DNA of 64,000 bases, from assembly GCA_000755425.1 (NCBI GenBank), contig BBMT01000005.1, positions 186,001-250,000 of the forward strand. The letters are read 5' to 3'. This DNA is from Vibrio maritimus. Its GTDB lineage: Bacteria; Pseudomonadota; Gammaproteobacteria; Enterobacterales; Vibrionaceae. Below the pieces are notes generated by a model that was not told the DNA's origin, ran no database searches, and saw nothing but the letters and a program-made list of their open reading frames with translations. How positions within the stretch are numbered: the first letter of the stretch is position 1; each line of letters begins with the position of its first letter. The position numbers and the translations under genes were made by a program. Below are positions 19,106 through 28,729 of this stretch, piece by piece.

Positions 19106-19954
19106 TTAATCACAGGCGTAACTATTTAACTTGCCATGATCTAGTAATTGGCTCATGACTGGGGATTGCTGCATTTTGGCAAGTAAAGATTGGCTAGTTT
19201 TGCACTTAATAGCTTTGGGAAGTGCGTTTGAAAGGTACCAACTGCCCGCTGAGGGAATAGTTTTGAGTTCGATCCGCTTCTCACGTGGCCACTTTGAGAG
19301 TTCCGGTTCTATGCCGATGGCAGGAATAAAATCAACCCGGCCAGAAAGGAACGCACTGACTAGGTCATTGCGGTGATGAAACCAACGAGTATTGTTGTTA
19401 TCCAGCGAAATGCCTTTCTTTCTAAGCTCTATTTCAGGGATCAAGAATCCAGATTGGCTACGTTTATCGTCCAGCAGCCCTATGCTTCGTTTATAGAAAG
19501 TCGCGGACGACAGGTTCTGAAGTGGAATATGAGCATAAAGGTAGACAGTGTACGCGGGCAGAATCAATGCCTGTTCATAGAATGCCTGATGATCTGGAAG
19601 CAAGCCGTTAAGGACTCTAGGGCGGCTAAACAACATATCAAATTGCTGGGAAAGAATATCCTCGGAGTTGATGTGCTCTCGCGGCTTCCATGACAGCTCT
19701 ACACGTGCATACTCATCGCCTGCAAGCACTGACCCACAAAAGTAACTCATCAGCTCATTGGCTTGCCAGTCAGACGGGGTATAAATGCGAAACGTTTTGT
19801 CTCCGCTTGAGTCTGAGACCTGACAACTGAGCTGACTGAGATTGAGTGCCGAACTCGGAACGAGTGAAAATGGCATGAATAGCAAAGTGCAAGTCGATAA
19901 CAGTGCGATGAATACCATCCATCGCACGGTTTGAATGCGGGCGTTTTTGAGCAT
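19106..19954 (-). CDS. Membrane-anchored periplasmic binding-protein-like protein
   Basis: An intact 282-residue protein. One N-terminal helix (MVFIALLSTCTLLFMPFSLV) without an obvious cleavage site anchors a periplasmic domain. The order of segments (FRIYTPSDWQANELMSYF, LPAYTVYLYAHIPLQNL, IGLLDD, FLSGRVDFIPAIG, GSWYLSNALPKA) recalls type II periplasmic binding proteins of the amino-acid/phosphonate kind. It lies 15 bp upstream of the membrane protein with a probable winged helix, so the two likely form a ligand-sensing pair. No exact family recognised. Confidence 0.55.
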   Translation of the reverse strand: MLKNARIQTVRWMVFIALLSTCTLLFMPFSLVPSSALNLSQLSCQVSDSSGDKTFRIYTPSDWQANELMSYFCGSVLAGDEYARVELSWKPREHINSEDILSQQFDMLFSRPRVLNGLLPDHQAFYEQALILPAYTVYLYAHIPLQNLSSATFYKRSIGLLDDKRSQSGFLIPEIELRKKGISLDNNNTRWFHHRNDLVSAFLSGRVDFIPAIGIEPELSKWPREKRIELKTIPSAGSWYLSNALPKAIKCKTSQSLLAKMQQSPVMSQLLDHGKLNSYACD

Positions 19955-20038
19955 AGTTCTTCCTTGATTATCAAAGAAGCGTACGCGACAAATGTTACGC
20001 TTGAGTGACTATGCTCGGTTGTAAGGTTTGGTGGTGGG

Positions 20039-20953
20039 TTAAATTTGTGAGATGGCCTGCTTAAGAGCGGTCTCGACTAAACCGATTTGCGTATGCGGCT
20101 CAATAAGATTGCATGTTGTGCATTTTGCTTTGCCGTCAATTTTATACTTTAAGCAGCAAGTTTCACGGCGAACAAACCATTTTTGGAAGCCTTTAAACTC
20201 TACTTTTTTTGATCTCGTTGAGAGAGTGTCCACCGGGATGAATTTGCTCGCTTAGTGATTGAACCATTGGTTCTGAACAATCAGGTTAGCCTTGGTTGAC
20301 AGTGTATTAATCGGTTGATTGAACAGTTTTGAATAAGCCAAACCACATGAATAGAGTGCGTTGCCCCAAAACAGCTTTGCAGCGACTTTCTGAGTTTTGA
20401 AGTGTGGCTGCATAGCTTCACCTAATCGTTTGATAACCTGAGCGAGTTTGCGATCGAGTTCATGATGGCAGGATAACTGCGTTGCATTGGCCGCCGAAGG
20501 TAGTGCTGTTAGTGTGTAAATGGGAGTATTAGCTGCTATGGATATTTTAGACACGCGATGATCATCGTTTGTTTCAATGTGCAAATCACCAAAACTTAAG
20601 TCTGGTACACAGTTAAATCTCAGCCTTAAACCTACTAAAGAGGTAAACAGACATGCGTTAAGTGTCTTTTGCCAAATCGGTGCTGCAAAGGCTGTTTTAG
20701 CTTGCATTAGCTCACTAAACCCGTTGATGGCCGTTGCAAATTGGTCTTCAAACCAAATAGGCGCAGGTGTGCTAGCCGGTGCTGATTCTATAGCCAAGCG
20801 GAAAAATGCGTCGTGTTGATTTAAGGCAAGCTGCATGTCTTCAAGTGTTTGTGCCTCAACATCAAGTGCTGGATAAGTTTGCGCTAGAGTACTTTGAAAG
20901 TTGGCCATAGCCTCATTCAGATCAATGCTGCTGATATTTACGTCTGAGTTCAT
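20039..20953 (-). pseudogene. FhuF-like siderophore ferric reductase, interrupted by an in-frame stop
   Basis: About 304 residues if read through. The N-terminal 233 residues match the helical siderophore-reductase body (SLVGLRLRFNC, SFGDLHIE). The C-terminal part has RRETCCLKY and CTTCNL, the four-Cys [2Fe-2S] motif of FhuF proteins, which release iron from ferric siderophores in the cytoplasm. A TAA at 20252-20254 divides the two in the same frame, unlike the frameshifts elsewhere; CAA would restore Gln. Without the tail the cluster is lost and the protein should not work. The ATG touches the stop of the upstream ATPase gene, so it belongs to the siderophore operon. Confidence 0.7.
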
Positions 20954-21792
20954 TTAGCCCTCTCTTACAAATGCTTTTGGCAAACAAAAAACGTTACCGT
21001 CGATAACTTGCATCGACCCGTCAACCTTAAACACCGATCTCAGTGTTTTTTCGGTGAGTACCTCTAGAGGCTTACCTTGTTTTAGGATTTGACCTTTTTG
21101 CATCAGCACAAGCTCATCACAGAACTGTGCTGCTTGGCTAAGTTCATGGAGCACATACACAATGGTGAGGCCGCGTTCTTTATTGAGCCTTTGTAGTAGC
21201 TCAAGAAGCTCTAATTGGTGGCCAAGATCGAGATAACTTGTTGGCTCATCGAGTAAGAGCCACTTTGCTTCTTGTGCGAGACACATCGCTAGCCATACTC
21301 GCTGCCGCTCGCCCCCAGATAATGTGCTGACCACACGCTGTTCATAACCAGAAAGGCCAACTGAGTTAAGGGATTCAGAGACAACTTGCTTGTCTCGTTC
21401 GCTGCTACCCTGATACCACTTTTTGTGTGCAACACGGCCAAGAGCGACAAGCTGTTCGACCAACACACCCTCTGGTGCTACGGGGTGCTGTGGCAAAATG
21501 GCGATATGTTTGGCTAGCTGTTTTAGCTTCCAGTTACTTAGCGGCTTACCCAAAAAGAAACGTCACCAGAGCGCGCTTTGATTGCGCCCGTCAACGTTTT
21601 CATCAGCGTACTTTTTCCGCAGCCATTGGGGCCAATAAATGAGGTGACTTTGCCTTCCTTCAGCTCAATATTAACACCATTTAATATCAGTGTGTTTTGA
21701 TAGCCAGATACTAATGCTTTACCTGCAAGTGTTGCGGTGCTCTGGTTCAATGAGTTCTCTTGTGCAGAACTAGATGCGAGGGACTCTGACAT
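20954..21792 (-). CDS. Siderophore ABC transporter ATP-binding protein, FecE/FepC-like (frameshifted)
   Basis: About 280 residues. Walker A GPNGCGKST, then HIAILPQHP as Q-loop, the signature LSGGERQRVWLAMCLAQ and Walker B LLLDEPTSYLDLGHQ, all typical of FecE/FepC. The frame breaks near 21551; one more T in TTTTT gives GDVSFLGKPLSNWKL. The start at 21792 overlaps the permease stop by one base (TAATG). It drives uptake of a ferric siderophore through the two FecCD permeases. Confidence 0.85.
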
Positions 21793-22757
21793 TATGAGTT
21801 TCTCCTTAACAGAAACAGGAAGAACGGCACGCCGCATAAAGCGGTAATCACGCCTGCAGGGATCTCAGTTGGATACAGCAACGTTCTTGCGAGCCAATCG
21901 GAGCCAGCCAGAAAAGCGCTACCTAGAAACATTGTAGTGAGCAGTGTGGGCAAGGGGGCATGGCCACTCAGCATTCTTGCCATGTGAGGAATGACAAGGC
22001 CAACAAAACCAACGGGACCGACAGCAGAAACAGCAGGTGCAGTAATCAGTGCAGTGCCGATTAGAATCAACATTCTTAGCAATGGCCCTTTGATGCCAAC
22101 GCCACGAAGAACACTGTCGTCGTAGCGAACCCATTTTAACGGAACGAAGATAACCGCGACAAAAACGAGAGTGGTGATAAACCAAGGTAGTAGGTAACTA
22201 ATCTGTTCCCAGCCGCGACCATAAAGTCCACCCGCCATCCATTGCAACGCCAGATCGGTTTTACCTTGCCCTATGGTAAAGATTAGCGCTGAGCTTATCG
22301 CGCCAATGATGGCAGTGATTGCTACACCGGTAAGCAAGGTTAGTGAAGTCCCTGCCATCTGACTGACCAATAGAATCGGAAGTGTTGCAACTAGACCTCC
22401 GAACATGGCAAATGCACTCAGTGCGGTTTCGGTATCAATGCCCCAATCAAACCAGCTAGGTAGCAGCAAGGCACAAACGGCACCGAGCGAAGCGCCAGCG
22501 TTGACACCCAATATGCCGCTGTCAGCAAGTGGGTTTTTCAGAGTGGTTTGCAAAAGATAACCAGACAGCGCCAGCATTAGTCCAGCCATTAGTGCAAGGA
22601 GTACACGGGGTACCGTGATAGACCAAAACGGGTGATAAGTACCATGTTGCCAAAATTCGTGACCTGCCTGCCAGTATGAATCAGGGGTAGTGATGATCAT
22701 GGCTACGCTCACCAGGAGTAGGACAATCAATCCAGACTTTTTAATAAAGTGAGTCAT
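21792..22757 (-). CDS. Siderophore ABC permease, FecD-like
   Basis: An intact 321-residue FecCD-family permease with about nine to ten membrane helices. The conserved stretches PRVLLALMAGLMLALSGYLLQ, NPLADSGILGVNAGASLGAV and VGPVGFVGLVIPHMARML are present, the last being the ATPase-coupling loop. The start at 22757 lies 2 bp after the partner permease stop. It pairs with the FecC-like permease to pass a siderophore across the inner membrane. Confidence 0.88.
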   Translation of the reverse strand: MTHFIKKSGLIVLLLVSVAMIITTPDSYWQAGHEFWQHGTYHPFWSITVPRVLLALMAGLMLALSGYLLQTTLKNPLADSGILGVNAGASLGAVCALLLPSWFDWGIDTETALSAFAMFGGLVATLPILLVSQMAGTSLTLLTGVAITAIIGAISSALIFTIGQGKTDLALQWMAGGLYGRGWEQISYLLPWFITTLVFVAVIFVPLKWVRYDDSVLRGVGIKGPLLRMLILIGTALITAPAVSAVGPVGFVGLVIPHMARMLSGHAPLPTLLTTMFLGSAFLAGSDWLARTLLYPTEIPAGVITALCGVPFFLFLLRRNS

Positions 22758-22759
22758 GG

Positions 22760-23754
22760 TTACATCCTTGCTCGGTTGATGATTAGGTATAAAAACCATG
22801 GCGCACCCATCGCAGCAGTGAGCACACCAATAGGGATTTCCAATGGGGACAATAAAGTGCGAGACAGGTAATCCGCAATGGTCAGTAAGCTGGCGCCAAT
22901 CAGTGCTGAAATGGCGATATTTCCTTTCAACATGCGTGCTATGTGAGGCGCGACTAAGCCGACAAATCCGACAGGGCCGAAAGCACCTACGCTTGCAGCC
23001 GTGAGGATCACAGCCAGCAGACCAAAGGCAAGCCGATATCGATTAATCGCCACGCCAACGCTTCGCGCGACAGTATCGTCAAGTAGTAAATACCCAAGCT
23101 GACGTTGGCAAATAACGAGTAAAATAGAGATTGGGACAAAGGCCATCATGAGCGGCCACAATACAGACCAATTTGCACCGGCATTGCTGCCAGTAAGCCA
23201 GAAGAATAATGACTCGCTGTCTACTCGGTCAGAGAGCAGGATATAGGTAACTGCCGCTTGGCAGAAAGCACTCACAGATATGCCAGCAAGAGCTAGGCGA
23301 GCAGGGGTAACACCCTGCTTCCAACTGATGGAAAGTGTGGTAATACCACCCGTAAATCCACCAATAACACCCCACGCTATCATTGGCAATGGTAGCTCAA
23401 ACATCATCGCAAACAATACAGCCAGTGATGCTCCAGACATGACACCCGTTAGGTTAGGGGAGGCGAGGGGGTTTTTCACGATGTCCTGCATCAAATGACC
23501 AGCCGTAGCGAGCGATGCACCACCGATAATGGCGACTAAAGTACGCGGTAGCCTAAGTTCCCAAAAAACAAGGTATTCGTTTGACTCGCTAGAGTGGGTA
23601 ATAAAGCGCCAGACTTCAGCGACCGAAACTGGTAGATACCATCGGTCAGTGACCAAAGTGTTGTGCAGAAAAATCCTACAACAAAGATAAGGAGTTTCCA
23701 GCGGTGAGGTCGTGAAGATTGTTGGGTGTGTGTTGAACTCAGTGTGTGAGACAT
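22760..23754 (-). CDS. Siderophore ABC permease, FecC-like (frameshifted)
   Basis: About 331 residues. The first 40 residues (MSHTLSSTHTQQ, then KLLIFVVGFFCTTLWSLTDG) are in one frame and the rest, from LPVSVAEVWRF, in another. The break near 23640 is repaired by one T, giving LTDGYLPVSVAEVW. The core has LRLPRTLVAIIGGASLATAG, NPLASPNLTGVMSGASL and FGPVGFVGLVAPHIARML. The start overlaps the binding-protein stop by 16 bases, which supports translational coupling. Confidence 0.85.
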
Positions 23755-24691
23755 AGTGCCTCCTCAACACGCTCAAGAGTTGGCTCTGGAAACAGTTCAG
23801 GATAGGTTTTATTGGCGATGTCCATCGCGACCCAAAGACGTGAGTAGGGTCCTTCGGCTTCGCGCCAAGTCATATCAACGCTATAAACGCGTTGGTTCTT
23901 TACTGCTCGTAGGTTTTTCCAGACTTTCGAATCGGTAAATTGTGGGTTCGCGGTTTTGTACATAAAGATGACATCTGGGTCGAGTTTGATCAGCCACTCC
24001 AAACCAACTTGTCCTGAGAAAGGCGTTTTTGCTGAATATGGGGAGGCGCCGTTAGCCGCCTCGATACCCAGTGCTTCCATCAGGGAAACAGCCATAAAAT
24101 CAGAATAATAGGCTCTTGGCGTTACCCCTGCGCTGGTCAGAAACATTCCGGTGAGCGGTTTGCCTTTTTGATGCGTTGTCACCTTGTGGTGCATATCCTC
24201 TAGTGTTTGTAAGAAGCACTGATTTATTTGCTTCCCTTGTACTGGTTTTCCAAGCGCTGCAGCACCGACCTCTACGGCTCTTAGACTGTCTTCAAGAGTG
24301 ATGAGATCGAAGCCATAGGTAGGCGTAATCTCGGCATATCTTTGGTAATAGGGTGCGATCATTCGCTCTAATCCAATCACAATCGTCGGATTTGCGTGAT
24401 ATAGGGCTTCAAAACTGGTGCGTGAGCGCGAGCCTAATGATTGCACAGACTTTAGTGAACTTAGGTAACTTGGAAAGCCCTTGGGGTAGCTAGAAACCGC
24501 GACAGGCTGAATGCCTAGTGCCAAGGACAGCTCTGCGCCAAATGTAGAGATGCTTGCAACTCGTGGCTCGCTGACTTTGCTTACATCAATAGTCCTGCCC
24601 CATCATCGATGAGTGCACTATTGGCAAAACAGGAAACGGAAATCGTCGCTACAAGAAGAGTAATGATTCGAGGGTGGTGGTTAAAAAACAT
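23739..24691 (-). CDS. Siderophore-binding periplasmic protein, FecB/FepB-like (frameshifted)
   Basis: About 317 residues, the first gene of the minus-strand uptake operon. The signal peptide IITLLVATISVSCFANS is followed by a type III binding fold: RVASISTFGAELSLALGIQPVAV, NPTIVIGLERM, VGLEWLIKLDPDVIFMYK, and AVKNQRVYSVD. The frame breaks near 24592; one more G in the GGGG run gives IDDGGRTIDVSKV. It delivers the ferric siderophore to the FecCD permeases. The promoter region shared with the TonB receptor has Fur-like sequences. Confidence 0.8.
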
Positions 24692-24696
24692 TCAGA

Positions 24697-24715
24697 ATAA
24701 GAATGGTTATCATTG
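24697..24715. promoter_or_regulatory. Weak Fur-box-like sequence near the binding-protein start
   Basis: AATAAGAATGGTTATCATT matches about 11 of 19 bases of the Fur consensus, placed just before the minus-strand operon. Weak alone, but the position between siderophore genes supports it. Confidence 0.4.
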
Positions 24716-24772
24716 ATATTTACATTAATAGAGAAGCTGCTAGACTAGCACGCTTCCAATTCCCAGACAAAT

Positions 24773-24791
24773 AATAATGATACTCAATTGG
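24773..24791. promoter_or_regulatory. Probable Fur box before the TonB receptor
   Basis: AATAATGATACTCAATTGG matches about 13 of 19 consensus bases, including an unbroken AATAATGATA. It sits 20-40 bp upstream of the possible receptor starts. Confidence 0.55.
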
Positions 24792-24811
24792 AGTGAATAA
24801 TCGCTGGGAAT

Positions 24812-26978
24812 GTGTTGTGCATTTTTATAAACATTACGGGTAGTATTTTGAAAATCTCCAACCTAAGTCTAGCTATTAGCAGTGTGTTAGTTCTGGCTGC
24901 ACCTTCTCTTTATGCTGCAGAAGCTGCAAACACAGATGAAACCATGGTCGTTACTGCAAGCCGTTCTCAGCAGAAACTGAGTGACGTTCCTCGTTCTGTC
25001 ACTGTGATTGAAAAAGAACAGCTGAGCCGTGTTATGGATCAAAGCCGTAACATCAATGAAGCCCTTTCAATGCTAGTACCGGGGATGGTACATCAGTTCA
25101 AGCAACCTAAGTAGTAAAGGCCAAAACCAAATTCGTGGACGTCGTGTTCTTTTGATGATTGACGGCGTGTCGCAAAACAACAGCTTCCTAGACTTCGGAC
25201 AAGAGCTTTCTTCAATCGACCCGCAAAACGTTGAGCGCATCGAAGTGATTCGTGGTGGTAGCGCTGTATATGGCCTGGGTGCTCAAGGCGGTATCATTAA
25301 CGTTATTACTAAGCGCCCAGAAGCAGGTGAAACGCAGTACCGAACAAAAGTGGGTACTAACTTCCAAGAGTTCGGTAGTGATTCCCTAAGCTGGAATGTA
25401 TACCAAGAAGCACAAGGTGGTAACGATACTGACCAGTGGCGTATTGGCTTGGGTTACGACCAGCGTGGCGGTAGCTATGACGCGAGTGGCAATCGTCTAC
25501 CATCGGTTAATAACGCAGATGACATGGACAACATCAATCTTAATGGTGTTTGGAACCGAGATTTTGATGCTGAACGTTCACTGACGTTTAATTTTGGTGT
25601 TCGTCGCATTGAAGATAACGATGGTTGGTGTGCTACGGGTGGTAACGGTGCTGAAGGTAAACCTGCTGAGGCTGTGCATTGTGGTGCTGGCTACAATAAC
25701 AACGTAGCGGGTAAGCCAGGTGCCACACCAAACAATGTAAAACGTACGTTTGCCAACTATCAGGTTCGCTACCAAGACATTGGTTTTGCGTGGGGTATGT
25801 TAGATGTCACTGGTTACTTGATGACACAGGATACCGAGACTTTTACTCTAGCAATGAAGGACAAAAACCCAGACTCTCCGACGTTTGGTGAGACCTTGTA
25901 TGGTCACAACTCCACCGACTTTGACCGTTACGGTATGAAACTCAACATCTCAAGCATGGTGAGTTGGGCAGATATTACATGGGGTATGGATGTTGAGCAA
26001 CAGAGCTTCAAGCAGCCAAACAGTGTCGGTTTCCAAAATAACACACCTGATGTTGACCAATTTGCCATTGCACCATTTAGCCAATTTGCTAGCCAAGTAA
26101 CTGACAACACCACGCTATCTTATGGTGTACGTTATGAGTATGTACGTCTTGGTGTCGATGACTTTATCGTAGGTAACACGCATAACAATGCTGGCAAAGC
26201 GGTTAAAGGCGGCAACCCTGACATTAGTGAGTTCCTATTTAACGTGGGTGCCACTCACTATCTAACAGACAACCATCAAGTGTTTGCATCTTTTGCACAG
26301 GGCATGTCGACCAATGAAGCACTTCGTGCTATCCGTACGGGCGACAGTGACAACGTTGAAGGCGCAATTCAACCGATTAAAACAGATAACTACGAAGTTG
26401 GTTTCCGTGGAGTAGTAGGTCTTGCTGATTACTCTCTAGCGGGTTTCTACAGCACATCAGATCTTGGCTCAACGCTGAACTATGATGAAACAAACAACCG
26501 TTTGGAAAGCACTCGAGCGCCAGAGCGCGTTTGGGGTGTGGAAGCAACACTGGGCTTCGATATCATGCCGAACCTACGAAATGACAACACGGTTTCTTGG
26601 CAAGAAGGTGAACGTAAATTAGATGGTGACAGTGAGTGGCAACCGCTTGACGGCACACGTATAGCGCCAATCAAAATCACGTCCAGTTTCCTGTATGACA
26701 CGCAAGATTACGGTCGCTACAACCTGAATCTTCTATATTCGGGTGCTCGTGACAAATCTGATGAGATCACCAGTGGCGCAGGCTATGCGGTAGAAAGTTT
26801 CTTCCTAATGAACATGGGCGCTTACTATGACCTTCCAGTTGGTACAATCAACGTGGCAGTAGAAAACCTTCTTAACGAGAAGTACATGACGCCATACGCA
26901 CAAGCAGAGCGTAACAACTCTCGTTACTACTTCGCGCCAGGTCGTCGTATTTACTTAGGCTATGAAGTGAAATACTAA
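24812..26978 (+). CDS. TonB-dependent siderophore receptor, IutA-like in layout (frameshifted)
   Basis: An outer-membrane receptor of about 710-720 residues. After a signal peptide (LAISSVLVLAAPSLYA) comes a TonB box region (ETMVVTASRS), the plug domain (VPRSVTVIEKEQL, NQIRGRRVLLMIDGVSQNN, IEVIRGGSAVYGLGAQGGIINVITKRP) and a barrel ending in YYFAPGRRIYLGYEVKY with the terminal aromatic. The plug resembles the IutA/catecholate type. The frame breaks in about 25084-25105; removing one base or adding two is needed. The start is GTG 24812 or TTG 24848 (MKISNLSLAI). Divergent from its ABC importer. Confidence 0.85.
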
Positions 26979-26991
26979 ACAGATTACTGCT

Positions 26992-27022
26992 AAAAATGGC
27001 GCTCAATGAGCGCCATTTTTTA
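26992..27022. terminator. Bidirectional terminator after the TonB receptor
   Basis: A long stem (AAAAATGGCGCTCA and complement) with a tight loop and T run lies between convergent genes. Confidence 0.85.
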
Positions 27023-28061
27023 TCATTTATCTAGAAAACAAGGCAACACATCTTGCTCAAAATACGGCTCTTGATTGACCCAAAACATGTAGTCGACGTG
27101 CAAGAAAGAGTCGGCGAAAGAGTGCAGAGCAGGCACTATGTTTTGCCTTTTGTCCACGACCTCGGTGTTGTTGGTTTGGCCGATATAATTGCCATCTTGA
27201 ATGGCGATACCCAGCGGAACGGTATACTCGTTTTCATGCATCATCGCCAATGCGTGGTTGAGTTGTCCGCGTCGTTGCATCATAAGATCAGGGCGCCAAG
27301 TCCTACCCCGATTTGCTGTCCATATTCATAGATGCTTTTGAGATAGCCTTTATCTTCCCATGGCAGCCATTCACCAATCATAAAGTTCGCATATTGCATG
27401 GTACTTGAATTTGGAAAAGCGTGTTTGAGGCTAGCATGTTAGCCTTAATGCCGCCAATGTAGCCTGCTTCAGTGAAATCTTCGGCTTGGCTAGCGCCTGC
27501 TGCGGTTTCTTGAAGGTTAATTCCCTCGATTTTTCCATCAAACTCCTTACCAAGCGCATTTAGGAGTTTGGCAAAGCGTTCTTGAACGTTGCTGTCCCAT
27601 CGCTTAGCAACCCAACCTTCATGTTTGCCATCATCAGTAAGCTGTTTTGCGACGCCACCACTGTAAGTTTCACTTAGCAAGTACTTAGGAACGCCTTTGT
27701 AGGCTGGGTTGAAGGTCGCATCTTGAAGCTGAATGAACAGCTTCTTACCGTGGTTCTTTAAGTACTCATAGTCGGCTTGAACTAAGGAAAAATCGTAGCG
27801 ATCTTTTTCTGGCTCGAGCATCGCCCATGAGTACATGATTTGTGCGCCTTGAAAGCTAGGCTGGGTTAGTAACGGATGATGCTTAATGGCTTCTCTGTCA
27901 CGAGCAAAGTAAACGAAGTGTTTGATATGGTCGTCTGGTATAGGACATGAAGCGGAAACGTGATTCTTGTATTCATTGGCGTAGCGATCCACCGGGTTTT
28001 CCCATTGTGCATTCGCACTTCCGATAAAAAGTAATGCACTTACAAAACATACCCTTTTCAT
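27023..28061 (-). CDS. Secreted glycoside-hydrolase-like (TIM-barrel) protein, divergent from zur (two frameshifts)
   Basis: About 346 residues. The signal peptide KRVCFVSALLFIGSANAQ is cleaved before WENPVDRY. The middle has SWAMLEPEKDRYDFS and LKNHGKKLFIQLQDATF, a strand-helix pattern like clan A glycoside hydrolases (GH5/GH42). GKIEGINLQETAAG could carry an acid/base Glu and FWVNQEPYF a nucleophile Glu. Breaks near 27410 (add T) and 27298 (add C) give ASNTLFPNSS and GLGAPDLMMQ. The start at 28061 is supported by AAGGA upstream. It shares its promoter region with zur. No named family recognised; hydrolase activity is inferred only. Confidence 0.55.
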
Positions 28062-28098
28062 TATCACCGAGTCCTTATTGATTTTAGAATCATTGACT

Positions 28099-28111
28099 CT
28101 ATCTTAGATAG
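28099..28111. promoter_or_regulatory. Short palindrome CTATCTTAGATAG
   Basis: A 6-1-6 perfect inverted repeat about 40 bp upstream of the secreted-protein start. It could be a second operator for that gene, or chance in AT-rich sequence. Confidence 0.25.
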
Positions 28112-28183
28112 ATCATCTATTTCAATAATTTACCTGTCCCACTTGGTCTTAATGGAATCCGTATTTGGTAAGGGGTTGTACTG

Positions 28184-28210
28184 CATAAATGTTATGTTAT
28201 AACATTTATG
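28184..28210. promoter_or_regulatory. Zur box (27-bp near-perfect palindrome) before zur
   Basis: CATAAATGTTAT and its complement ATAACATTTATG are separated by three bases. This matches the gammaproteobacterial Zur consensus (AAATGTTATA, spacer, TATAACATTT). It ends 28 bp before the zur ATG and also faces the divergent secreted-protein gene, so it could control both. Confidence 0.85.
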
Positions 28211-28238
28211 CGTTTTCCAGTGTTATCTAGAGTGAGCT

Positions 28239-28702
28239 ATGAACACCATCGACAGTTTGATTCAGCATGCAGAGCTGCATTGCTCGCAGCAAGGTAAGCG
28301 TCTGACGACAAAACGTAAACAGGTGCTTTTGACTCTACTTCATTCAAAACGAGCGCTGTCCGCTTATGAGCTCATCGACTATGCCAAAACCGAGCTAGGG
28401 GAAACCCTTCAGGCTATGTCTGTCTATCGTATTCTCGAGTTTTTGGAGGGTGAACATTTAGTTCACAAACTGAACACCTCAAACAAGTTTATCGCTTGTG
28501 CCCATATTCATCGCGACTGCGAACATGGCGTTCCACAGTTCTTGATTTGCTGTAAATGCGACAAAATTGTTGAGCAAACCATTCCCCCCTCGACGATCAC
28601 TAATCTGGAATCCAATGCGGAGCAAGAGGCTTTACCGTCGTGAGTCCTCAGTTAGAAATTAACTGTGTTTGCGATGAATGCTTCGCAAAATCAGACAAAT
28701 AG
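28239..28702 (+). CDS. zur: Zinc uptake regulator Zur, Fur family (frameshifted near the 3' end)
   Basis: About 154 residues. An N-terminal winged helix (KRLTTKRKQVLLTLLHSKRALSAYELIDY, then MSVYRILEFL) binds DNA; the C-terminal domain has CCKC and CVCDEC, the two Cys pairs of the structural zinc site, with intervening His and Glu for sensory zinc. The frame breaks near 28618; one more A gives SNAEARGFTVVSPQLEINC and the full tail. Under zinc sufficiency Zur represses zinc-sparing genes. A Zur box sits in its own promoter, indicating autoregulation, and the next genes are typical Zur targets. Confidence 0.9.
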
Positions 28703-28729
28703 AACAGACCAAGGAGATTAAGTAACCCC

